Source: DTYU01 sp040756575 (GTDB taxonomy: Bacteria; Bacillota; Desulfotomaculia; Desulfotomaculales; Ammonificaceae). Taken from it: 53,881 nucleotides of DNA. This document shows positions 40,060-49,347 of this stretch, piece after piece; positions within the stretch are counted from its first letter, which is position 1; every line of letters starts with the position of its first letter. Location: assembly GCA_040756575.1 (NCBI GenBank), contig JBFLYP010000018.1, positions 1 to 53,881 of the forward strand, in the 5' to 3' direction. The position numbers and the translations under genes are program-made. Below the pieces are notes generated by a model that was not told the DNA's origin, made no database searches, and worked only from the letters and a program-made list of their open reading frames with translations.

Positions 40060-41751
40060 ATGGATTCCCTGCGAAGCGAGATCCGTGCGGCGATCACCCG
40101 AGCGCTTCATCAAGCCGCCTTAGCCTCCCGGATGGCGCTCGGTATCCCGGAGGGGGTGGAAGTTCCGGATTTGATTGTCGATTCGCCCCGCGAGGAAAGA
40201 TTCGGGGATTTTGCTTCAAATATCGCTATGCAGATGGCTAAGCTCGCCCGCCGTCCCCCACGCGATGTTGCTTCCGTAATAAAGGATAACTTTAATTATG
40301 CGAAATGCCCGTGGGTAAAAAGGGTAGAAATTGCGGGGCCGGGCTTTCTTAATTTTTACCTCCGGCCCGAGTGGCTGCAAGCGGCACTCCGGCAGATCAT
40401 CACCCGGGGCGAAGACTACGGCCGTTCGAAAATCGGCGGGGGGCGCAAGGTTAACGTCGAATTCGTAAGCGCCAATCCCACCGGGCTGTTGCACATGGGA
40501 AACGCACGCGGGGCGGCGCTGGGGGATAGCATCGCCGCGCTTTTAGATTTTTGCGGTTTTGATGTAACCAGGGAGTTTTATATAAACGACACCGGACACC
40601 AGATAGAGCGGTTCGCAGCTTCTCTGGAGGCCCGTTACCTGCAGCAGTACGGCGATGACGTTCCGGTACCGGAGGACGGTTATCACGGGGAGGACCTCGT
40701 TGCGACGGTAAAGCGGTTTATTGCGGCGACCGGAGACGATTATTTAAAGGCTTCTCCCTCCAAACGCCGCGAAGCGCTTGCCCGGTTTGCAGTCTCGGAA
40801 AAGATAACCGCCATTCGCGCATCACTGGAGAGTTTCGGTGTGCGTTACGACGTTTGGTTTTCAGAGGACGAATTGCACAAAAGCGGCGCGGTGGCTCGCG
40901 TGGTCAAGGAGCTGGAGGAACGGGGGGCTACTTACAGGCACGAAGGAGCCTTGTGGTTCAAGGCCAGCGACTACGGAGTCGAAAAGGACGAGGTTCTCGT
41001 GCGCTCTACGGGTGCAGCCACTTATTTTGCTGCAGACGTAGCCTATCACGTAAACAAGCTCGAACGGGGTTTCAAGTGGCTCATCAACGTTTGGGGCGCC
41101 GACCATCATGGTCACGTACCGCGGGTGAAAGCGGCGCTTAAAGCGCTCGGCTATGATCCAGAAGTTCTGGACGTGGTGATCATACAGTTGGTGCGCCTGT
41201 TCAGGGGAGGAGAAATAGTCCGGATGTCCAAAAGGACCGGGGAGTTCGTAACACTCGATGAGCTTCTCGAAGAGGTCGGTGTTGATGCGGCCCGCTATTT
41301 TTTCGTACTCCGCAGCGCCGACAGCCACCTGGATTTCGACCTCGACCTTGCACGGGCGCAGAGCATGGAGAATCCGGTTTATTATGTCCAGTATGCCCAT
41401 GCCCGCATCGCAAGCCTTTTTCGGCAGCTTGCCCTGAAAGGTCTGCGGTTGCCCGATTTCTCGGAGGTTGACCTAAGCATGCTGTCCACGGTGGAGGAAG
41501 AGCGGTTGATGCGGAAATTAGCGGATTTCCCGGAGGAAGTGGCAGATGCCGCCCTTGACCTCGCTCCGCACCGGCTGACCGGCTATATCTACGAGCTGGC
41601 CCGGCTCTTTCATTCCTTCTACAATGTGCACAGGGTTATTGGAGCCGGTGAAGGTCTGGAAAGTGCACGTTTGGCACTGGTCCAGGCTACGGGAACAGTC
41701 TTGCGGCAGAGCTTGCGGTTGCTGGGAATCGGCGCCCCGGAGAGGATGTGA
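40060..41751 (+). CDS. argS: Arginyl-tRNA synthetase
   Basis: 563 residues with the class Ia features: N-terminal Add-1 domain (RFGDFASNIAMQMAK), the HIGH-equivalent in SANPTGLLHMGNARGAALGDS, the GxxxH region DTGHQIERF, and the KMSKS-equivalent MSKRTGEFVTLDELLEEVG. The C-terminal anticodon-binding domain contains YYVQYAHARIASLFRQ. Full length; charges tRNA-Arg. Confidence 0.95.
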   Translation: MDSLRSEIRAAITRALHQAALASRMALGIPEGVEVPDLIVDSPREERFGDFASNIAMQMAKLARRPPRDVASVIKDNFNYAKCPWVKRVEIAGPGFLNFYLRPEWLQAALRQIITRGEDYGRSKIGGGRKVNVEFVSANPTGLLHMGNARGAALGDSIAALLDFCGFDVTREFYINDTGHQIERFAASLEARYLQQYGDDVPVPEDGYHGEDLVATVKRFIAATGDDYLKASPSKRREALARFAVSEKITAIRASLESFGVRYDVWFSEDELHKSGAVARVVKELEERGATYRHEGALWFKASDYGVEKDEVLVRSTGAATYFAADVAYHVNKLERGFKWLINVWGADHHGHVPRVKAALKALGYDPEVLDVVIIQLVRLFRGGEIVRMSKRTGEFVTLDELLEEVGVDAARYFFVLRSADSHLDFDLDLARAQSMENPVYYVQYAHARIASLFRQLALKGLRLPDFSEVDLSMLSTVEEERLMRKLADFPEEVADAALDLAPHRLTGYIYELARLFHSFYNVHRVIGAGEGLESARLALVQATGTVLRQSLRLLGIGAPERM

Positions 41752-41755
41752 CCGG

Positions 41756-41866
41756 ATGGCCCGCCGCGTTTTGACCAGTATTTCCGGGCTAATCCGTCGC
41801 GACCAACGGAAGAAGAACGCAATTCTCGGAGGAGTCGTTCACGACTACAGTCGCCACCGGGGATGA
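41756..41866 (+). CDS. Small basic ORF after argS
   Basis: 36 residues beginning MARRVLTSISGLIRRDQRKKN. It starts 4 bases after the argS stop with GGAGAGG nearby. No family recognised; it may or may not be translated. Confidence 0.25.
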   Translation: MARRVLTSISGLIRRDQRKKNAILGGVVHDYSRHRG

Positions 41867-42071
41867 AAATATGGACCCGTAAGCGTGTTACTTAGAATGC
41901 GGTAGTATAACATAAACGAAACACGGTGAGGAGCGAGCAGAGCGCGGAAGGCGGAGTCGGCCGGGCCGGAGCGTATACGGAAATACGTGAGGATTCGGAC
42001 AGCGAGCCTGACGCAGTAATGCGCCGCTCATTGCCGCGCCCAACGACAAAATACTATTTTCGGAGGAGAGT
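41867..42071. other. GC-rich intergenic element before pyrG
   Basis: GC-rich and purine-strand biased (GAGGAGCGAGCAGAGCGCGG) with a small palindrome CGTATacggaaATACG in the middle. No gene is seen. It may be a dispersed repeat type known in Clostridia. The pyrG ribosome site GGAGGAG is at the right end. No PyrR or stalled-repeat C-tract attenuator is apparent. Confidence 0.35.
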
Positions 42072-43697
42072 ATGGCGAAGTACATCTTTGTAACAGGCGG
42101 TGTGGTTTCTTCCCTCGGCAAAGGAGTAACAGCGGCTTCGGTCGGGAGGCTTTTAAAAAGCCGCGGACTCAGCGTTACCATTCAAAAGCTCGATCCTTAT
42201 ATAAATGTGGACCCCGGGACGATGAGCCCGTTTCAACATGGTGAAGTCTTCGTAACCGAAGACGGAGCGGAAACCGACCTTGACCTGGGTCACTATGAAC
42301 GCTTCATCGATGCCGATTTAAGCCGGCTGTGCAACATAACCAGCGGGAGTATTTACTGGTCAGTTATCACCAAAGAGCGGCGCGGCGATTACTTGGGGAA
42401 TACGGTCCAGGTCATCCCTCATATCACCAATGAGATTAAGGAACGCATCCTCCTTTTAGGGAAAGAAACTGGTGCAGATGTAGTAATTGTTGAGATCGGG
42501 GGCACGGTGGGCGACATCGAATCCCTGCCGTTTCTCGAGGCCATACGCCAGTTAAGGATTGATCTTGGCAGAGAAGATACACTGTATGTTCATGTTACCT
42601 TAGTTCCCTACTTGCGAGGGGCAAACGAACAAAAAACCAAACCCACCCAGCACAGCGTAAAAGAATTACGCGGCATCGGGATCCAGCCGGACGTTATCGT
42701 TTGCCGTTCAGAATTGCCTCTTTCCTCCGAGATGAAAAAGAAAATTGCTCTTTTCTGTGACGTCGAACCGCGGGCAGTAATTGAAGCAGTGGATGCGGAG
42801 ACTATTTACGAGGTACCGCTGCAGTTAGAAGCTCAGGATTTAGGAGAGTACGTTGTGCAGCGGCTGGCTTTGAGTTGCCGGCCTCCCGATCTCAACGATT
42901 GGGAAGAAATGGTCCACCGCTTAAAAAACCCGCGTTCGACTGTGACCATCGCCCTGGTGGGAAAGTATGTTGAATTGAGGGATGCTTACTTCAGTATTAA
43001 TGAGGCACTCTGTCATGCCGGAATTGCTCACAACGTCCGCGTGGATATAAGACTGGTAAAAGCGGAGGAGATTGAGCAAAAGACCCCCCGGGTTTTGCTT
43101 AATGGTGTCGGCGGAATTTTAGTGCCCGGTGGTTTTGGTGAACGCGGTACCGAGGGGAAAATCCAGGCTATACGTTACGCCCGTGAGAACCGGATACCGT
43201 ACCTCGGTATCTGCTTGGGTATGCAGCTCGCGGTGGTTGAATTCGCACGTTCGGCTCTTGGTCTTGAGGGAGCAAACAGCGCCGAGCTTGATCCGGCAAC
43301 GCCGCATCCGGTCATCGACCTCCTGCCGGAGCAAAAGGGTGTTAAGGACCTTGGCGGGACGATGCGCCTCGGGAGTTACCCCTGTCATATTGCGGTTGAT
43401 TCTCTCGCCCACCGCGCTTATAGAATGTTAAAGGTGCAGGAAAGGCACCGCCACCGGTACGAGTTCAACAATGCTTACCGGGAGATGTTTGCTCGAGCGG
43501 GATTTCGTTTTAGCGGGCTTTCACCCGACGAACGGCTGGTCGAAATCGTAGAATTGTCCGAACATCCCTGGTTTGTGGCGACCCAGTTCCACCCTGAATT
43601 TAAATCCAGGCCTTCGAGGCCGCACCCGTTATTCAGGGACTTCGTCGGGGCCGCCGTTGCGCTGGAAGCCGATCTTTGGAAAACGAAGGTTCAATAG
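42072..43697 (+). CDS. pyrG: CTP synthase
   Basis: 541 residues. N-terminal synthetase domain: MAKYIFVTGGVVSSLGKG, then LDPYINVDPGTMSPFQHGEVFV and EIGGTVGDIESLPFLEAI. C-terminal glutaminase domain: PGGFGERGTEGKI, nucleophile Cys in YLGICLGMQLAVVE, and the His-Glu of TQFHPEF. Makes CTP from UTP and glutamine. First gene of a Bacillus-like pyrG-spo0F-fba-fsa-rho neighbourhood. Confidence 0.96.
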   Translation: MAKYIFVTGGVVSSLGKGVTAASVGRLLKSRGLSVTIQKLDPYINVDPGTMSPFQHGEVFVTEDGAETDLDLGHYERFIDADLSRLCNITSGSIYWSVITKERRGDYLGNTVQVIPHITNEIKERILLLGKETGADVVIVEIGGTVGDIESLPFLEAIRQLRIDLGREDTLYVHVTLVPYLRGANEQKTKPTQHSVKELRGIGIQPDVIVCRSELPLSSEMKKKIALFCDVEPRAVIEAVDAETIYEVPLQLEAQDLGEYVVQRLALSCRPPDLNDWEEMVHRLKNPRSTVTIALVGKYVELRDAYFSINEALCHAGIAHNVRVDIRLVKAEEIEQKTPRVLLNGVGGILVPGGFGERGTEGKIQAIRYARENRIPYLGICLGMQLAVVEFARSALGLEGANSAELDPATPHPVIDLLPEQKGVKDLGGTMRLGSYPCHIAVDSLAHRAYRMLKVQERHRHRYEFNNAYREMFARAGFRFSGLSPDERLVEIVELSEHPWFVATQFHPEFKSRPSRPHPLFRDFVGAAVALEADLWKTKVQ

Positions 43698-43797
43698 CGG
43701 GTCATTTTCAGTTTAACGGGTGTATGTTACTATAACCTTAGTCGGGCGGCAGCGGTGGCTTAGGTAACAACCGGTTGTTTATGGGGAGGATTAACCG

Positions 43798-44496
43798 ATG
43801 GAAACGACTGGAGGAGTAAAAGAGCAGAGTTTTTTTGAGTTGATTTACGGCATTCTCTTTAACCCTGTCAAGACGTTCCGAAACGTATCTGAGATGCCTC
43901 CTTTCGGGCAGGCTGCAGCAATTCTGTTCTTTATAGCGTTGAGTGACGGCTTGGTGGGGTTCTTCGTATTTCGTTCGACACTCGCGGATATACCCGGTAT
44001 AAACGCTATGGTTTCAGTCCCGGTTATCACGGGACTTTTCGGTTTTATATTGCTCTTTACTTTGGTACTTGCAGGCCTCAGGTGGTTTCTCTACGGTTCG
44101 CTCCTCCACCTCTTGGCTGAACTTTGGGGCGGTAAGGGTACCCCGAAGGGGACGCTTACCGTTTATGCCCTTGCCGGTCTCCCCGGAGTATTCTTAGCGC
44201 CGCTGCAGTTGATTCTGGCGCTGTTGCGGGTTTCGGAAATTACCAGCGCCGTGCTGAGCATTACGGCCGGTCTTGTCGTTTTGACATGGGGTATAGTACT
44301 CCTGGTTCTCGGTTTGCGGGAAATACACCGCTTTTCAAGCGGTGCTGCCGTTTTGACCGTAATTACACCTGCTGCGATCATCTTGATCTTAACAGGGGTA
44401 TTTATTGCGGTATTGTTTGCGCTTGTAGGGGCGGTTACACCGCTGTTTCCGCCTGCGACACGGCCGGGAGGGCTATCATGTCCTATATCCTTGTGA
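43798..44496 (+). CDS. Yip1-domain membrane protein
   Basis: 232 residues with five to six transmembrane segments. The opening FFELIYGILFNPVKTFRNVSEMPPFGQA is the pattern of bacterial Yip1-family proteins, and GGKGTPKGTLTVYALAGLPGVF is its conserved central motif. Function unknown. Its end overlaps the receiver gene by 19 bases. ATG behind GGGGAGG. Confidence 0.75.
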   Translation: METTGGVKEQSFFELIYGILFNPVKTFRNVSEMPPFGQAAAILFFIALSDGLVGFFVFRSTLADIPGINAMVSVPVITGLFGFILLFTLVLAGLRWFLYGSLLHLLAELWGGKGTPKGTLTVYALAGLPGVFLAPLQLILALLRVSEITSAVLSITAGLVVLTWGIVLLVLGLREIHRFSSGAAVLTVITPAAIILILTGVFIAVLFALVGAVTPLFPPATRPGGLSCPISL

Positions 44497-44828
44497 TCGA
44501 TGACGAACAATATATCTGCTGGTTGGTTGAAGAGGCCTTAACTGCCGCCGGGTACAAGGTGAAAACGGCCACCGACTGGCAAAAGGGGCTTGAGACGGCG
44601 GCGGCTGAGCGTCCTGCGCTCGTGTTGCTTGATTTAAAACTCCCCGGAACCGAGGGGAGAGCTTTGCTCAAAGAGATCGAACGCTTGGCAGTGGGGGTTC
44701 CGATAGTAATTATGACCGGTGATGTGGCGACCTGCGCCGGCCCAACCGTTGCGGGTTACCTTATCAAACCGTTCGATCTCGATGATTTACGCTGTTTGGT
44801 GCAGAAGACGGTGCCGTTTTTGCCATAA
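44478..44828 (+). CDS. Single-domain response regulator (Spo0F-like position)
   Basis: 116 residues from ATG 44478 (GGGAGGGC upstream). Stand-alone receiver: YILVIDDEQYICWLVEEAL, phospho-Asp in LVLLDLKLPGTEG, Thr in IVIMTGD, and Lys in YLIKPFD. No output domain. It lies between pyrG and fba, where B. subtilis encodes Spo0F, so a role as a phosphorelay intermediate is inferred from synteny. Confidence 0.8.
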   Translation: MSYILVIDDEQYICWLVEEALTAAGYKVKTATDWQKGLETAAAERPALVLLDLKLPGTEGRALLKEIERLAVGVPIVIMTGDVATCAGPTVAGYLIKPFDLDDLRCLVQKTVPFLP

Positions 44829-45025
44829 AGACCATAAATTACTTATGTGCATGCATACAAAAAGGTGTCTTTACCAGCAGGAGTTCGGTGTGTTGTGACG
44901 AACTACAGCAAAAAGTCCCCTTTGCAGGAATGTCAAAGTGAAGTTTTAGAGAGCAACGTTCGTTTTGGCAGGGTTGCAAGCTTAGTTCGGGATGGTTGGG
45001 TGAAACCCTGAGGAGGTTAGGAGTT

Positions 45026-45706
45026 ATGGTTGTTCCCACCGATACAGTAATCGCTCTACGCTGTCCTGACTGTGGTAGGTTGGAACTCTTTCACCTTTCC
45101 CGTTTCTCCATCTCCAAGAGGAGGCCCGGAAGGGTCATCTGTTCCTGTGGTGTAGAAAAAGCCAGAGTTTCCACGCGGGACCATGTTGCATACACCCTGG
45201 ATATCGAGTGTACCATTTGCGAGCTTCGCCATAATTATCAGTTGTCGGGGAAAAAGATCTGGTCGGCCGATGTAACGCCCCTTTTGTGCTTGGAGGCCGG
45301 ATTGGAACTCGGCAGCATTGGACCCAGGGATAAAGTGCGGGCCACCATCCAGACGTACCAGGAAGAACTCGAAGCTCTGATCGAGGAACTTGGAGGCCCA
45401 AGTTATTTTTCTAATCCCGACGTCATGTTTGAAGTGTTAAACTATCTCCAGGAGATGGCCGACGAAGGCGGCATTTTCTGTCCTTGCGGGAAAAACAGGA
45501 TCGAGCTTGAGGTTTTGCCCGACCGTTTGGAGTTGCGGTGCAAAAATTGTGACCGGATAACAACCATTTACGCTGAAACAGAAGAGGACTTTCTTAATCT
45601 CCAGGAGCTTCCGGCAATCGAACTTTCCCGGCGCGGCTTCTGTAGCTTGGATAGTGTCACAAGGGGTAAGAAAAAAGGCATCAAGAGGGATAATAAGTAT
45701 AAATAG
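45026..45706 (+). CDS. Zinc-ribbon-containing conserved hypothetical protein
   Basis: 226 residues from ATG 45026 (GAGGAGG upstream; the frame is open to 44996). Four Cys pairs: LRCPDC, VICSCG, IECTIC, and FCPCG with RCKNC. These could form two zinc ribbons around a helical middle. No catalytic motif. Such proteins are conserved at this location in several Clostridia but uncharacterised. Confidence 0.6.
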   Translation: MVVPTDTVIALRCPDCGRLELFHLSRFSISKRRPGRVICSCGVEKARVSTRDHVAYTLDIECTICELRHNYQLSGKKIWSADVTPLLCLEAGLELGSIGPRDKVRATIQTYQEELEALIEELGGPSYFSNPDVMFEVLNYLQEMADEGGIFCPCGKNRIELEVLPDRLELRCKNCDRITTIYAETEEDFLNLQELPAIELSRRGFCSLDSVTRGKKKGIKRDNKYK

Positions 45707-45823
45707 AGTTACTTTTTTACACATCTCCGAAGCGTTGAGAGCGTTCACCTGAGTTAAACATCTCGATCTTGTTCCAACCCTGTTTCGGTTTCTAAATTAC
45801 GGCTTCCGTAGCGGAGGGAGTAA

Positions 45824-46687
45824 ATGCCCTTAGTCACCACGGAGCGTCTTTTGAAGGCAGCAATGGACGGCAGCTATGCCGTTGGAGCCTTTAACTGCAA
45901 CAACATGGAGATCGTCCAGGCGATTATTACTGCTGCAGAGGCCGAGAATGCACCGGTTATCCTTCAGGCGAGTCAGGGGGCCATCAAGTACGCCGGGCTG
46001 AATTACATCAGTGCCATGGCGAAAACCGCCGCTGAACGGACTCACGTTCCTGTAGCGCTGCATCTCGATCATGGAACAAGCTTCGAACAGGTTGTACGCT
46101 GTATTGCAGCCGGGTTCACCTCCGTGATGATCGACGGCTCTCGTCTCCCGCTTGAGGAAAACATATCTTTAACCCGGCAGGTGGTCGCAGTTGCCCGCGC
46201 TGTGGGGGTGTCTGTGGAGGCGGAACTCGGGAAGATCGGCGGCACGGAAGACGATATTTCGGTGGCGGAAGCCGAGGCTTTTTTCACTGATCCTGAAGAA
46301 GCGGCTTATTTTGCGGCCCGAACGGGTATCGATGCGCTTGCCGTAGCCATCGGGACAGCTCACGGGCGGTACAAAGGAGAGCCGCGGCTCGATTTTGAAC
46401 GCCTGAGCCGTATATCGGGGCTGGTGAAGGTCCCGCTCGTATTGCACGGTTCTTCCGGCGTTCCGGCGGATGCAATACGGGAGGCCGTGCAGCGCGGCAT
46501 CCGCAAAGTAAACATCGATACCGATATCCGGGAGGCGTTCACCGGAGCGCTCCGGCAGGTTCTTAAAAACAATCCCGTTGAAATCGACCCCCGAAAGGTC
46601 CTGGGGCCGGCCCGGGAAGCTGCCGTTAGTATTATCAGAGGAAAAATCAGACTTTTTGGTAGCGCGAACAAGGCAAATACGATATAA
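45824..46687 (+). CDS. fba: Class II fructose-1,6-bisphosphate aldolase
   Basis: 287 residues: metal and substrate residues in VALHLDHGTSFEQVVRCI, then VEAELGKIGGTEDD, AIGTAHGRYKGEPRLDF, and VLHGSSGVPADAIREAVQRGIRKVNIDTD. Class II zinc-dependent aldolase of glycolysis/gluconeogenesis. ATG behind CGGAGGGAG. Followed by fsa after 43 bases. Confidence 0.94.
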   Translation: MPLVTTERLLKAAMDGSYAVGAFNCNNMEIVQAIITAAEAENAPVILQASQGAIKYAGLNYISAMAKTAAERTHVPVALHLDHGTSFEQVVRCIAAGFTSVMIDGSRLPLEENISLTRQVVAVARAVGVSVEAELGKIGGTEDDISVAEAEAFFTDPEEAAYFAARTGIDALAVAIGTAHGRYKGEPRLDFERLSRISGLVKVPLVLHGSSGVPADAIREAVQRGIRKVNIDTDIREAFTGALRQVLKNNPVEIDPRKVLGPAREAAVSIIRGKIRLFGSANKANTI

Positions 46688-46730
46688 TTACATGTAATCC
46701 GAAAAGCTCTTCCAGAAGAGGTGGCCAGCC

Positions 46731-47381
46731 ATTAAACTCTTCCTCGACACAGCCAATATAGAAGAGATTCGCCAGGCGGTTGCTCTTGGTGTGATTCATG
46801 GCGTCACGACCAACCCGTCGTTAATTGCTAAGGAAGGGCGCGATTTTCGTGCTGTAATTAAGGAGATAACATCTATTGTTGACGGGCCGGTTAGTGCAGA
46901 AATAATCAGTCTTGAAACGGAAGGAATGGTCCGGGAAGCAGAAGACCTGGCGAAGATTCACCCTAACGTGGTGATCAAGATACCCGTTACCACCGAAGGT
47001 TTAAAAGCCGTCAAGGCCTTAAAAGAAAAGGGGATAAGGACGAACGTTACCCTTGTTTTCTCCGCAAATCAGGCGCTGTTGGCCGCTCTTGCCGGCGCCA
47101 CCTTCGTGAGCCCTTTTGTCGGACGGCTTGACGATGTCGGACATGACGGAATAGCCCTCGTGGCTGAAATATCGGAAATCTTTTCGAATTATGAGTTCCG
47201 AACCGAAATCATCGCAGCAAGTATCCGTCATCCCCTTCACGTAATTGCTTCAGCCCGTGCGGGAGCACATATTGCAACAATCCCATATAAGGTCCTGCTG
47301 CAAATGGTCAAACACCCTCAGACCGACGTCGGGATCGAAAAATTCATGGCCGATTGGGACAAGCTGAACCAGAGGAAATAA
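46731..47381 (+). CDS. fsa: Transaldolase-like fructose-6-phosphate aldolase, apparent ATT start
   Basis: 216 residues if started at ATT 46731. The family opening KLFLDTANIEEIRQAV begins right there, 6 bases after GAGGTGG, and there is no in-frame ATG, GTG or TTG between the upstream stop and the conserved region. The next standard start would be the GTG at 46791, which would remove 20 conserved residues. The rest is typical: GVTTNPSLIAKEG, VVIKIPVTTEGLKAVK with the Schiff-base Lys, NVTLVFSANQALLAA and SPFVGRLDD. Either translation initiates at ATT or this is a point mutation or error. Confidence 0.88.
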   Translation: MKLFLDTANIEEIRQAVALGVIHGVTTNPSLIAKEGRDFRAVIKEITSIVDGPVSAEIISLETEGMVREAEDLAKIHPNVVIKIPVTTEGLKAVKALKEKGIRTNVTLVFSANQALLAALAGATFVSPFVGRLDDVGHDGIALVAEISEIFSNYEFRTEIIAASIRHPLHVIASARAGAHIATIPYKVLLQMVKHPQTDVGIEKFMADWDKLNQRK

Positions 47382-47862
47382 CTTAATCTACCCTTGGTAA
47401 TAATCTTTGCGTTGAGCGGATAAAATTAATAAGTAGCTAATACATATTCATGCGGGAAAGACGAAGTATTTATTTCCCCGCTTTTCCCCGGAGAAATCTA
47501 TGAAGTTCCGCTATGGTTCCTGCGAATAAGTAATTAAGGATCTCTTCGCGACAGGTGCTCACTTGAGGGCTTGGACAATAGACCGCTTCGCGTCACAAAA
47601 TCACCTCATGCAAATATAGGAGAGTGTTGCAAAACTCGAACTCATCTTAAGAAGTAAGCTCACCTATTTACATCCCGGCGCTCAACTGAGGGGGACGGCG
47701 ACAATTACCGGTCGAGTGGAGGTTGGCAAGGGATATTCCCTATAGAGGTAAAAGGGCTGTATCTTTGAGTTGAGTGCTGGGTTTTGCAGCGGTTTCCCGG
47801 GCTGCCCATAACTCTTTCGTATAAACCTTTTTCTTGAAATTGAAGCCAAGGAGTGAACAAAA
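47382..47862. other. Intergenic region between fsa and rho
   Basis: 481 bases without a gene. GCGGGAAA (47452-47459) pairs with TTTCCCCGC (47473-47481), followed by TTTT, a likely terminator for the fba-fsa transcript. The remainder, including a palindrome-poor stretch to the rho ribosome site AAGGAGTG, has no feature I recognise. Confidence 0.4.
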
Positions 47863-49179
47863 TTGTTTGCAGGCAACGACCTTGAGTCAAAAACCGTAGC
47901 CGAGCTGTATAAAGCTGCCAAGGAGTTGAATATCCCCGGGTATTACCGGCTACGAAAACAGGAGTTGATTTATGAGATACGGAAAGCGCGACTTGAGAAG
48001 GAAGGGTTGATGTATGCCCAGGGAGTGCTGGAAATCCTTCCTGACGGTTACGGTTTCTTAAGGCCTTTCAAATATCTTCCTTCCGGAGACGACATTTACG
48101 TTTCCGCTTCGCAGATACGCAAGTTTGAGCTCAGAACAGGTGACCTTGTGGCGGGTCAGGTGCGCAGACCGAAGGAAAGCGAAAGGTATTTGGCGCTGTT
48201 ACGTGTGGAAAAGGTGAATGACACCGACCCGGCCCAGCTTGATGAACGGATTCACTTCGATAGTCTGACCCCCCTTTACCCGAGTGAACGCATCCGGCTT
48301 GAAACCGCACCAAACCGCATTTCCACGAGGATTATTGATCTCATATCTCCTTTAGGCAAAGGCCAACGAGGGCTGATCGTGGCTCCGCCGAAGGCCGGTA
48401 AAACAACCCTGCTGAAAGAGATCGCCAACAGCATCACGACTAATCATCCCGATATATACCTTATCGTGCTTCTCATCGATGAACGCCCTGAAGAGGTTAC
48501 TGACATTGAGCGTTCCGTTCACGGCGAGGTGGTAAGTTCCACTTTCGATGAACCGCCGGAAAACCACGTGAAGGTTGCGGAGATGGTCTTAGAGCGGGCA
48601 AAGAGACTGGTCGAGCACAAGCGCGACGTGGCGATTCTGCTCGACAGCATTACCCGCTTGGCCCGCGCGCACAACCTGGTTGTGCCGCCGAGCGGGCGGA
48701 CGCTTTCTGGTGGCGTGGACCCGGCTGCTTTGCATAAGCCGAAGCGGTTCTTCGGTGCGGCGCGTAAGCTTGAAGAAGGCGGCAGTCTGACAATCCTTGC
48801 GACGGCTCTGATTGAAACCGGCAGCCGCATGGACGATGTGATCTTCGAAGAGTTTAAAGGCACGGGCAACATGGAATTGGTCCTGGACCGGCGGCTGGCG
48901 GAGCGCCGGATATTCCCGGCTATAGACGTGCAACGCTCCGGGACCCGGAAGGAAGAGTTGTTGCTCAGCCGTGATGAACTCGAGCTGGTTTGGTACTTCC
49001 GGAAGGCAACAAACCAGATGACTTCTTGGGAAGCTATGGAGCATCTTCTTGAGGAGATCAGGCGCACGCAAACAAACAGCGACCTCGTGCGCAATTTTCA
49101 GGCTTTTAAGCAGGCGACCGGCGACAAGGTCGAGCTGGAGTATTTCCCTTCGCGTCGTGGCATAAACGTAGGAAGCTGA
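47863..49179 (+). CDS. rho: Transcription termination factor Rho
   Basis: 438 residues from TTG 47863. Rho_N helical domain, then the RNA-binding cold-shock-like domain (GVLEILPDGYGFLRP, DIYVSASQIRKFELRTGDLV). The ATPase core has Walker A APPKAGKTTLLKEIA, LLIDERPEEVTDIERSV, Walker B VAILLDSITRLARAHN, and GGVDPAALHKPKRFFGAARK. Hexameric RNA-dependent helicase ending transcripts. Full length. Confidence 0.96.
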   Translation: MFAGNDLESKTVAELYKAAKELNIPGYYRLRKQELIYEIRKARLEKEGLMYAQGVLEILPDGYGFLRPFKYLPSGDDIYVSASQIRKFELRTGDLVAGQVRRPKESERYLALLRVEKVNDTDPAQLDERIHFDSLTPLYPSERIRLETAPNRISTRIIDLISPLGKGQRGLIVAPPKAGKTTLLKEIANSITTNHPDIYLIVLLIDERPEEVTDIERSVHGEVVSSTFDEPPENHVKVAEMVLERAKRLVEHKRDVAILLDSITRLARAHNLVVPPSGRTLSGGVDPAALHKPKRFFGAARKLEEGGSLTILATALIETGSRMDDVIFEEFKGTGNMELVLDRRLAERRIFPAIDVQRSGTRKEELLLSRDELELVWYFRKATNQMTSWEAMEHLLEEIRRTQTNSDLVRNFQAFKQATGDKVELEYFPSRRGINVGS

Positions 49180-49205
49180 TTGACGCCGGGATTTGTTTGT
49201 CAAGC

Positions 49206-49235
49206 ACACGGTTCTCTGAAGGGCCGTGTTTTTGT
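49206..49235 (+). terminator. Intrinsic terminator after rho
   Basis: ACACGG (49206-49211) pairs with CCGTGT (49224-49229), then a T-rich tail. Confidence 0.7.
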
Positions 49236-49347
49236 TTTCCTTGCACATTGCTCAGGAGTATTCACGCATAAAGAAGGAGCTCCAGGGCAAAAATAACCTT
49301 AGAATATTTTACCAGGCAAAAACGTAGAACAGGGAAAGAAACTTAAA

